Assembly: GCA_002964805.2 (NCBI GenBank)
Contig: PUDQ02000001.1
Coordinates: 4,116,001-4,180,000, forward strand
Reading direction: 5' to 3'
Source of the DNA: Trametes villosa
Taxonomy: Eukaryota > Basidiomycota > Agaricomycetes > Polyporales > Polyporaceae
DNA length: 64,000 nucleotides
The position numbers were made by a program, and so were the translations under genes. The notes beneath the pieces were generated by a model. That model had not been told where the DNA came from. It saw nothing but the letters and a program-made list of their open reading frames with translations, and made no database searches. Below, piece after piece: positions 56,075-64,000 of this stretch. The first letter of the stretch is position 1. Each line of letters opens with the position of its first letter.

Positions 56075-57763
56075 TTAGCGTCCTGTAACCGAAACCTTGT
56101 CCACAAGAGACTCTAAGTGCTGCGAAAGCACGCTCTCGAAGCGCGCCGCGACATCGCCCTCGTAGGAGAAGTAGGCATCCTCGCGGAGGTCGAACTCGAG
56201 CGCGAGCGACGGGAGCGCACGCCCAAGGACGGCCCGACGTTGCTCCAGGACGGACGCGACGTGGCGCGCCAACGCCTGCGGGTCCAAGAGAGCCGGCCGG
56301 CCCAGGCGGGTGACAGCCAACTCTTCCAGGGCAGGGCACGCTACTGCGCCCGAGGACGACCCAGAAAACGCGAGAGCGGAGAGGAGCAGGAGGTCGGTCT
56401 CAGGGTACGCCTTGCCGAACGTCGCCGCGGGGGCGTGCGCGATGGTGAGACTGCCCAGGTGGGGGAACATGTCCAGGAGGGAGAGCGCCTGCTCCTGCGA
56501 GACGCCGCTGTCCCACCCGCAGGAGAGCGTCGCGGTCGCGATCGTGCGCGTCTGGCTGAAGACCCGGGCGAGCGCTGTCGCGATGTCCGGCGCAGAGGCC
56601 TTTGGGAGCTTGAGCTGCAGAAGCTCCCGCCCGCCTTTGGAGGCGGTGATCTTGATTGCGGCGTGGTTGGCTGAGAGATAGATATCGTCGGGGGCGGCGA
56701 CGCAGGGGTGATCGCAGAGAAGGTCGCGAAGAGCGATCGGGCCACAGCGCCCCTCCCCGAGGATGGTGAGCGCCGAAGAAGGGGGTATCGTCACTGCTGC
56801 TAGGAATGATTCGACCGGCCCGCTCGCGTCTGTGGCGATGAGAAGGTCATCGAGAAGGGGTAAGTCTATCGGCGAGGCGTGGCCCGCGGGAGCCCACCCA
56901 TCGTCCGGGAGTGCAAACTGGATTTGCAGCGATGCCAGGCGGGAAGCACAGCGGCTCAGAACGCGGAGGAGGGCCTGTGGGGATGAGATCGTCTCCGGCG
57001 GAAGCCAGGTAAAGCCATGGCCCGACGAGAGAACGGTAAGGCTCTCCGTAGAGCCGACTACGAGGTGGTCGTCGACAAAGCAAGGAGAGAGCTCCATCCG
57101 CTTGAGGCGCGGGAGGGCGGCGTCTGTGCATCTAGCGCCTTCTTCTTCGAACACCGGCGGGCCGGAGAGTGAGCCTTCGACAGACACCAAGCGAAGGTGC
57201 TCGAGATTGGTAAAATGGCTAGCTTGGAGTAGCTGGAAGAGGTCTTGGAATTCTGCATGTGTGGTGGCTACACGGAGGTCGGTTATGCGATACAGATGGG
57301 GTATCATGAATTTGGCGGAATATACAGGGGGAGGGGCGGCCCGCACCGCGAGCGGGCGGGGGCTGGATAAGAGAAGGATTGCCTGAAGGAGGTCGGGGAT
57401 ATCCCACACCTTGGGTAAGGAGAGCATATCAACCCAGAACTCAGACGTCCGGCCTAAGATAGCACGCCAGGAACGGCAAACGTGCATGAGCCTGATCTCG
57501 CCCAGATCCTTCGGGGTAATGGAGGTGAAGACGTGCATAAGAACCTCGGAAGGAAGACGATGATTGATGGTGGCCGCGGCATTGCAGGCCGAGCGCAGGG
57601 CGCGCGCGTATTCTTCATAGACTTGCGCGCGTGCGAGCGCCCACTGTTGAATGGTGGAAGGGGGGAGTTTGCGGAGTGCATGCGCATCTTCGTCAGGAAG
57701 GCGGAGTGGTGGTCCAGACCAGAAGACGTCCTTGCGCCCTCCATGGTAGGCGTCGATATTCAT
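56075..57763 (-). CDS. F-box protein, copy 4 (divergent member)
   Basis: A single exon of 562 aa, starting MNIDAYHGGRKDVFWSGPPLRLPDEDAHALRKLPPSTIQQWALARAQVYEEY. The F-box-like part reads ATINHRLPSEVLMHVFTSITPKDLGEIRLMHVCRSWRAILGRTSEFWVDMLSLP. The body has weak leucine-rich repeats such as HLYRITDLRVATTHAEFQDLFQLL and DMFPHLGSLTIAHAP, then SSSGAVACPALEELAVTRLGRPALLDPQALARHVASVLEQRRAVLGRALPSLALEFDL. It keeps the same overall plan as copies 1-3 but is clearly more distant. The start has no upstream alternative worth choosing. Confidence 0.8.
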   Translation of the reverse strand: MNIDAYHGGRKDVFWSGPPLRLPDEDAHALRKLPPSTIQQWALARAQVYEEYARALRSACNAAATINHRLPSEVLMHVFTSITPKDLGEIRLMHVCRSWRAILGRTSEFWVDMLSLPKVWDIPDLLQAILLLSSPRPLAVRAAPPPVYSAKFMIPHLYRITDLRVATTHAEFQDLFQLLQASHFTNLEHLRLVSVEGSLSGPPVFEEEGARCTDAALPRLKRMELSPCFVDDHLVVGSTESLTVLSSGHGFTWLPPETISSPQALLRVLSRCASRLASLQIQFALPDDGWAPAGHASPIDLPLLDDLLIATDASGPVESFLAAVTIPPSSALTILGEGRCGPIALRDLLCDHPCVAAPDDIYLSANHAAIKITASKGGRELLQLKLPKASAPDIATALARVFSQTRTIATATLSCGWDSGVSQEQALSLLDMFPHLGSLTIAHAPAATFGKAYPETDLLLLSALAFSGSSSGAVACPALEELAVTRLGRPALLDPQALARHVASVLEQRRAVLGRALPSLALEFDLREDAYFSYEGDVAARFESVLSQHLESLVDKVSVTGR

Positions 57764-58989
57764 TATTACGTATGGCTAGTCCCGAAGCCGGGGAGTTCGC
57801 AGTCCTTCGTGGGCACGCGGGAAGGCCGCGGCGCAGCACGTTCCAGTAGCGTTTGATTGGACGCCGGTTGACAGATGGGCTTTTGTGGCGTTTCAGCATT
57901 AAATGCATCACTAGCTAACGCGCAGCCCCGCACCTCTGGGTCTCTACGGTAAACCCTAACTTGCGTGGAACTGATCCTAGGACGACGTCGCCAGATCCGA
58001 GCGAGGGGCGTTAGGCTATCTATAAACCTGTCGGCGTAGGTGTCCGACCAACGCAGCAGCTAGCGGTAGTCCTCGTAAGTTTGACCAGCGCGTTGCTCAT
58101 AGGTAGAGCCCGAGGGACATGATGGCGAGCGCAAGGAGAGCCGACTGGGATTGTGGGCGTAGGTGGGCGCTATCTACGCGGCACGTCATCACCTCTCTTT
58201 CTGTCGTCCTCCCTTGCCCAGCCAGCTTGGCACAGACCCCGGAGACCCCAGCCCGACTCACGAGCCTCCACTGCATAGCTCGCTCGAAAACATCACTCGG
58301 GCTTATACTCCACGAGTACTCAATTCGTGTTGCTGCTCTCTTCGGAATAAATGGCGCATGGCCAAATATCTTACCTCCAAGCAGCAGGCGTCCCTTGGAC
58401 AAGAGAAGATTGCATGCCCGGCTGCGCCGTCTACCTGGGAACTTGGTCGGTGGACTGGTTCGTACCCGTTGCGCATCCTGTACTACGTCGAGTCTATCTC
58501 CACTCAAGGCGACGCTAGCTCGGGTTATGGGTGGTCGTAAAACTGCCCGTGGTACGAATATCGGGCCTGCAAATCACTCGTAGGTTCAAACTATCATCTC
58601 TGATGTCACTGGGCCCAGCACTTGTCACCGTATTGTATTCTCGACATACAGCACCCTTCCGGATCCCGTATTCTTAGCTTACCCGTGGCATAGTCGGACA
58701 GGGAGCGGGCTACGCAGCTGCGTTCTCTCCGACCGCCATTAAAGCCGGGCGTGCAAACCCAATAGGCGCGTCGTGGCCACGAACGTGCTAGGAACCCCTG
58801 CCTTATCAGCTCCTCCTGTGGCCGCGGCACCCTGAAGTCGCCAGGCTTCTGTGGTCGCCGTCCCCGCCGAATGCACTGCGCACGAATGATGAACTGTGTA
58901 CGGAAGGGCTTGTCTGAAGTACATAGCTAGGACTGCGGCGCCCCCACCCCCGAGCCGCTATCGCTACCATCTCGCCCATCGCAGCAGCC
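57764..58989. other. Intergenic stretch with no supported gene
   Basis: About 1.2 kb. Open frames on both strands at 58097-58583 have no domain and overlap each other. The right end is the promoter region of the next gene. Confidence 0.4.
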
Positions 58990-60641
58990 ATGTCTTCAGC
59001 ATCATCCCTCTGCACGTCTATCTCCTCACCTGACTACCCCACAGCCGGACCTGTGGACTCACACCCTATACAGCAGCCACCCTCGCTCATGCTGGACATC
59101 TCTGCCGCAGAGGGCCACGGGCGCGGTCCGAGTACCGACTCCGGATACGGGTCCTCACCCAGTATACGCTCTTCCCTGAATGGGCCGGCCATCTGGCGCC
59201 TGTACGGAGAGTGGAAGGCCGCCGATGACGCCGCCCAACGTCTTCCCGCAGAACTACAGGCTTTGGAAGCATGCCAATCCCTCCTGTCTGAGGCGAGAAG
59301 GGCGCGCGATGCATCAAGGACTCCGTGAGTTGTTCACTGCCAACACCGCCTGAGGGATAGTGTGCTGAACGGGTTGCATTAGTGCGCGGCCAAAGCGAAG
59401 GCTTTCGTCGATGTCTCTCTCTCCCTTGAAGAAGCGTTCGATCCACGCAGCCCCATCGGTTTCAATGCCCCAGGCAGCTGGGTCCACCGTCTCCGGGACC
59501 TCCTCGAATGCACCGTCACATAATGTAGAGGAGCTCGAGACGCGAGTCGCCGAGCTGCAGCAAGTGGTCAGTTCCTGCATCACGGAAAATCACCATAGAC
59601 ATGCGTGTACTAAGCCCATGCGTGTGCAGGTAAAGGAGTCGCAGCGGACTGCGGGCCTACTGGACGAGTGTTTCGATAGGTTGCTGGCGTCCCTCGACGG
59701 CGAATGTCCCATCTCCCCGGAATCGCTGCGAAGTCCTAGGTGAGCTACGAAGACTTGTGCAGGTATCTACTCAGCTTACTGATCTCTACCCTCAGCATTC
59801 TCAGCAGCTACTCCGGTTCCTCTCCAGGGCCTGATACGTACCGACGAGCACGGAAGACTGTCGCGGCGCGTGATGAAATGTACCTTGTTGTACGTGTAGA
59901 GTCGCCTCAAAGGTTGTCCTCGCACACTCAAGGTTAGCGGCCGCATCAGACAAGGGCAACCACCGAGGCCGTTCGCCGCGCATGTCGCGCTGTTCAGGCA
60001 GCGTACCGTCTCTACCGAGAGGCGAAGGAGAACCTGGACACTGTCTGCGGGCCGGAGAAGAGCAAATTAATGGTGATATTCTCCGACGAAGAAAGCAGGA
60101 ACAAAACGTACTTTGGTGAGCACACTGTCGCCCCCGCACATGTTGTTCAAGGTCCTGAGATCCAATGTCTCTACAACAGAGGCGGCAACACGCTCTCAGG
60201 AAGCGCAGGCTTGCTTTGATGAGTGCTTGAAGTTGCTACAGCCACATTGGGACTACCTCCGACGGCCGGAGCTCGAGGCGTACGAGAACCTACACAACAC
60301 GGGTCTCCTGCAAGCGACAACACTCTACAAGCTCATGTACGGCGGTCCGAATTTCGCGATGGGGATCAAACGTGCGTCTTGCTCCTTTCAAATTTCTATG
60401 AGCCTGTCTGAATACCGCCGAAATCTCGGCAGAGGAGGTGCAGGTCATGGTCCAGCGGCAAAGCGACGTCTTCCAGCAGCTCGCGAACTTCGCGGCGGGG
60501 GTGCAGAGTTGCCTAGCGAACTGTGAGGCGGTCGAGCGCGAGGCGCGGGAGACACGCGATGCCGCACGCAGACAGCTCGTCGCGGCGTATGCGCAGGCGG
60601 ACGAGGAGTTGGAGAAGCATAGCTTGATGACGTTCGAGTAG
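58990..60641 (+). CDS. Helical (coiled-coil) protein of unknown function
   Basis: The gene starts MSSASSLCTSISSPDYPTAGPVDSHP, with a Ser/Pro-rich head carrying STDSGYGSSPSIRSS. An exon follows with AIWRLYGEWKAADDAAQRLPAELQALEACQSLLSEARRARDA, then RPKRRLSSMSLSPLKKRS and NVEELETRVAELQQ-VKESQRTAGLLDECFDRLLASLDGE. Later exons give ATTEAVRRACRAVQAAYRLYREAKENLDTVCG, EAQACFDECLKLLQPHWDYLRRPELEAYENLHNTGLLQATTLYKLMYGGPNFAMGIK and EEVQVMVQRQSDVFQQLANFAAGVQSCLANCEAVEREARETRDAARRQLVAAYAQADEELEKHSLMTFE-TAG. Heptad-like helices dominate. Some exon joins between 59740 and 59970 are uncertain. I do not recognise a named family. KRRLSSMSLSPLKKRS could be a nuclear localisation or phosphorylation site. Confidence 0.6.
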
Positions 60642-61023
60642 CTGGTTATTGATTATCGCGAGTGCTGCTGGCGAGCGCATCGTGGCGCATCATCTTTGCA
60701 GAAATATTATATGAAGGCTGTTGGCTTACTTGTGCGAGCTGCCATGTATTGTATATGTAGAGCCATCCTATAGGATAGTGACAGAATCAGCGCATGGTGG
60801 TACTCGGGAGAGTCTTGTAGTGACGTCGAAGTGCGCGTGAGTACGCGCGGCGCGCGACCGCGTCGCTGGCGCCTATCGAACGCGTCTTGGTGCTCGCCAC
60901 CATCTCGGATTTCAGCTCACAGGCTACCGTCCGGTGCCACTCTTGTCTCTTCCCATAAACTACCCTCTGGTCTTTCTCAACTAAGGTTACATAAAGAAGT
61001 GATCGCGTTCAGCATTTAGCCTG
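60642..61023. other. Spacer upstream of dynactin p62 gene
   Basis: About 380 bases with no supported gene. It serves as 3' flank of the coiled-coil gene and promoter of the next gene. Confidence 0.35.
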
Positions 61024-62962
61024 ATGGCGCCGAAGATCGAATACTACTGCCCTTGTCTCGCGGAATCTCCGCATCCGCCACCGCCGCACCTGCCCTCGTC
61101 CTCCTACAGCTTTCACCCTCTACACAATCTCTTCTTTTGCGAAGAATGCGATGCCATACGATGCAACAGATGCGTGCTGCTAGAAGTCAGCGGGTACTAC
61201 TGCCCGAACTGTTTGTTCGAGGTGCCCAGCGCGAGCGTACGTGCGGAGAAGAACAGGTGAGTAAGCCGCGAGTATGGTCCATCTCTGCCCGCGCATCTCT
61301 AATGACCTCAGGAAGATGCGCGCGAAACTGCTTCATGTGCCCGAACTGCCGCAATACTCTGACCGTCGTGCCATCCGACCCGCCAGACAATGGGGATAGC
61401 AGGATGTCGCCTATCGTCGCGACCGCGCTCGGAGAACCCCCATTCTTCCTGTACTGCAATCACTGCCGCTGGGACTCCGCCGAAGTAGGCATCACATTCG
61501 AGAAGCCAACCGGTCTCGCAGGTACGCCCCACACTCCCCGGCACGCCCGACCCGGATGCACAAAGGCTGACTACACACACCCCCAGCGCAGCTGCAGAAG
61601 TTCGAAGACTCCGCGCCCGAGTCGCTCGAGTTCGAGCGGCTGAAGGAACACTTTGAGCCCTTCCTACGTGCATCCTCTTCCTCCTCCTCCGCGGCCGCGC
61701 CGGCCGCCGCACACCACGTTCACACGAACCCCATCACAGCCGCCGCGTCGTCCGCGCTCGCGCGCGACATCCCCGGGGTCGGCAAGTACAACCCGCTCGC
61801 GCGCAGCCGCGCGGGGCGCGACAAGCACGCGCGCGGGCACGAGCTGCCCGACTACAAGAGCCGCGTCGAGGTCGCGGGCGCCGCGGCGCTCAGCGGCGAG
61901 GCGGACGTCGAGTTTTTGAGGCACTTGGAGACGCTTGGCGAGGTCGCGTCGCTGGAGCAGCGGTGGACGAACAGCTGGGTGTCGTCGTTGCGCGAGAGGT
62001 CGGTTGCTCGTTTCGCGGGTGTTCATGCGTGTCGGCGTTGGCTGACGTCCGGTGGTTCTGCTGTTAGCGATCTAAAGCCGCTGAGGATACCGTTGCAGTC
62101 GAAGAAGTCGAAACGATGTCCGTCGTGCCGACACATCCTCATCAAGCCGGAGCAGAAGGCGCAGTCCGTGCGGTTCAAGATCAAGCTGGTCGCAGCGAAC
62201 TACCTGCCTGCAATTACGGTCACCCTTCCGCATGCGCAGGCGGCGCTCGAGATGATCAAGCGCTCTTCGACACTGGGCAAGTCGACATCGGCGGCGGCGG
62301 CAGTCGAGGAACAGCAAGCCGCAGGTTCTCTGATCGCAGGCCACTCATATTCGTTCCATCTCGCGTTCACGAATCCGCTGTACGACCCCATACAAATTCG
62401 GCTGGCGAAGGCGGCGCCACAGGGGGAGGCCACAGACGCCGAGAAGGCGCGCCGGAACACCTTCCACATCCAACTGCCAAGCAGCGCGTTCCCTGTCGCC
62501 GCGTTCGCCGAGGCATGGGAGTACGATGACGACGATGAGGATATGTTTGGGCTCGACGACGACGGCATGGAAGTCGTAGACACGAGAGGGAAGAAGTCCA
62601 AGGACGGGCGGGGGAAGACCCGTTCGGTGGGCATCGTCGAGAGGCGGGCGAACGTGACGGTCGTGAGCGGCGAGGTGCTGATACCCAAGGAGGCGCGGGG
62701 GGACGTCAAGGTGAGCTCGGTCTTCTGACTTTGACTTCGGTGTGGATGGCTGATGGACAACGCGCGCTGGCAGTTCAACATGCTCGTCTCGTACACATAC
62801 CGGTCAGACGACCCAGAACCCACCGAGGAGGCCGAAGCTGGCACGCCGTCGCGCTCGCACGCGACCAAGGGACCAGAGATGAAGAACTTTTCGTTCTACA
62901 CCGTGGTTGACCTGGGCTCAATCGTGTTCCGGGAGGAGCCCAAGGCGACTGCAGATCTGTAG
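61024..62962 (+). CDS. Dynactin subunit 4 (p62)
   Basis: The gene starts MAPKIEYYCPCLAESPH. A zinc-binding N-terminal part carries LHNLFFCEECDAIRCNRCVLLEVSGYYCPNCLFEVPSASVRAEKNR, then CARNCFMCPNCRNTLTVV and PPFFLYCNHCRWDSAEVGITFEKPTGLA. The middle has FERLKEHFEPFLRA and EVEFLRHLET-type helices with LEQRWTNSWVSSLRE. The C-terminal beta-rich part reads LRIPLQSKKSKRCPSCRHILIKPEQKAQSVRFKIKLVAANYLPAITV, then GHSYSFHLAFTNPLYDPIQIRLA, and ends NFSFYTVVDLGSIVFREEPKATADL. This is dynactin p62, part of the pointed-end complex of dynactin, the dynein activator on microtubules. The repeated CxxC pairs are intact. About five exons. Confidence 0.92.
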
Positions 62963-63401
62963 CCTAGCTTGGTGCGGAGAGGCGCGGGGGGTTTCGATGA
63001 TATTAGTGATCCATCTCTGCGAGCATCACTTCGTTTTGACGGTCATTGGTGAGGCAGCTGCGGCGAATGTGGCGGAGGACGAGTAGCACGAAGGCTACGA
63101 GACGCCATCAGATCGGAGGCGCACGCAGCCAATGGGGGGAGCTATAGGAGGGGATGCCGCTGACCAATCAGGGGAGGCGCCCGCCGAGGATAGGTGGTCG
63201 AGTGGGAGTTGGCCCTGGTTACTCGATGATGGACGCCTCGGTTCGTCGTCGGCGCGCAGCGCGCCCTTGTCCTGCTCTCGTTTCTCGTTCTCTCTCCCCG
63301 GGCTCGCCTCTTCCTTCTCGTCTTTCTCGCCAGTCCCACTAGTTTATGCTGCTGTGTCGGCAGTGCCAGACGCACGCATAACTTTTCACTCGTTATCGGC
63401 A
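62963..63401. other. Spacer between dynactin p62 and last gene
   Basis: About 440 bases with no supported gene. The right half is a pyrimidine-rich leader before the next start codon. Confidence 0.35.
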
Positions 63402-64000
63402 ATGGCGTCGAGCGTCTCATCTGCCGCCCCCCAACCGCTGGCCGAGGCTCCCCCGACACCGACATTGACAGTGACACCCCCGACGGAGGCCACCTCCGAG
63501 TCCAGCGCGGCCCAGGCGGGCTCAGACGAGCCTCCGAGGCCACAGGCGGGTCCGCTTCCGTCCAAACGCGGAGAGATCGGTTACGTAGAGGGCGTACATG
63601 ACCGTGGGGACACCGCACGCGAGGCAAGTGCTTCCTCGACCGACCTCCCCGCACACCACCCCGCAGACCGCGACGGGCCTGCTGCAGCAGCGGCAGCGGC
63701 GGCGGGGACTGGCGCACCCCCACCCGATGCTCCTCGCCCCTCCTCGCCGAACGGATCCACAGACACTGCCGGCAAGCGCAGTCTCATCTCATTCCTTAAA
63801 CCCAAACGGATACCCACCTACGGCGGCCTCCGCCTCACCTCCCTCGCCCTCGTCGTCGCCCAGGTCTGTCTCTTCGGCGGGACGCTCGCCGGCTGGGTGC
63901 TCCTCATCCAGCACATGCAGAAGACGCGCCCGACCCCGGTGGTGTCGACCGACGACCCGAACTCCGGCGGCACCGCAGGGCTATCGCAGATATCGTCGCA
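63402..64000 (+). CDS. Single-pass membrane protein of unknown function, 5' part
   Basis: The frame starts MASSVSSAAPQPLAEAPPTPTLTVTPPTEATSESS and stays open to the window edge. A long disordered head rich in Pro, Ala and Ser includes a nine-Ala run. SLISFLKPKRIPTYGGLRLTSLALVVAQVCLFGGTLAGWVLLIQHMQKTRP then gives one strong helix with basic residues before it. This suggests an inside-facing N-terminus, with the following part outside or lumenal. The rest of the gene, which would identify it, is beyond the window. No family is recognised. Confidence 0.6.
   Translation, partial: MASSVSSAAPQPLAEAPPTPTLTVTPPTEATSESSAAQAGSDEPPRPQAGPLPSKRGEIGYVEGVHDRGDTAREASASSTDLPAHHPADRDGPAAAAAAAAGTGAPPPDAPRPSSPNGSTDTAGKRSLISFLKPKRIPTYGGLRLTSLALVVAQVCLFGGTLAGWVLLIQHMQKTRPTPVVSTDDPNSGGTAGLSQISS

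Noticed and set aside
58119..58583. A 154-codon plus-strand frame between F-box copy 4 and the coiled-coil gene
   Set aside because: No domain and no splice support, and it overlaps a similar frame on the minus strand.

Overview
The window looks like a stretch of nuclear genome from a filamentous basidiomycete (an Agaricomycete, probably polypore-like). The evidence is GC-rich DNA, very short GT-AG introns (about 45-60 nt), many introns and some microexons per gene, a DUF6534 membrane protein, single-exon fungal F-box genes, and conserved eukaryotic trafficking and ribosome-assembly genes. No species was identified.

Layout. 1-15 kb is ordinary gene-dense DNA: the 3' end of MRT4, a CmcJ/AsaB-like oxygenase, a DUF6534 protein, a tRNA-Gly and a U2 snRNA lying head to head, ERV46, VPS45, a GSKIP-domain protein, an OGFr-domain protein and a coiled-coil protein. 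15.2-22.3 kb and 29.4-36.6 kb are the two arms of a roughly 7-kb inverted duplication. Each arm holds two head-to-tail copies of an unrecognised repeat of about 3.3-3.6 kb (copies A and B on +, C and D on -). Between the arms lie a Ysc84/SYLF protein, an aquaglyceroporin and a second identical tRNA-Gly. 37-42 kb holds two divergent membrane-anchored aspartic proteases, followed by a nucleotide pyrophosphatase/phosphodiesterase. 44.8-57.8 kb is an F-box gene cluster on the minus strand with four intact genes and two decayed fragments; a fifth copy of the repeat (E) sits inside it. 59-64 kb holds a coiled-coil protein, dynactin p62 and the start of a membrane protein.

Main novelty candidate. 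The five A-E repeats carry no reading frame kept open in all copies. They are built as a chain of short hairpins whose two sides change together between copies, including one position that is A-T, G-C and C-G in different copies. They also keep intron-like GT...AG segments with branch-site-like motifs at conserved places. This suggests a multi-copy, spliced, structured-RNA element. It could instead be a DNA element in which hairpin sides correct each other. I do not recognise it as a known family.

The genes do not form one pathway. Several act in the secretory/endosomal route (ERV46, VPS45, SYLF protein, dynactin p62). The proteases and the phosphodiesterase are predicted membrane-anchored ectoenzymes.
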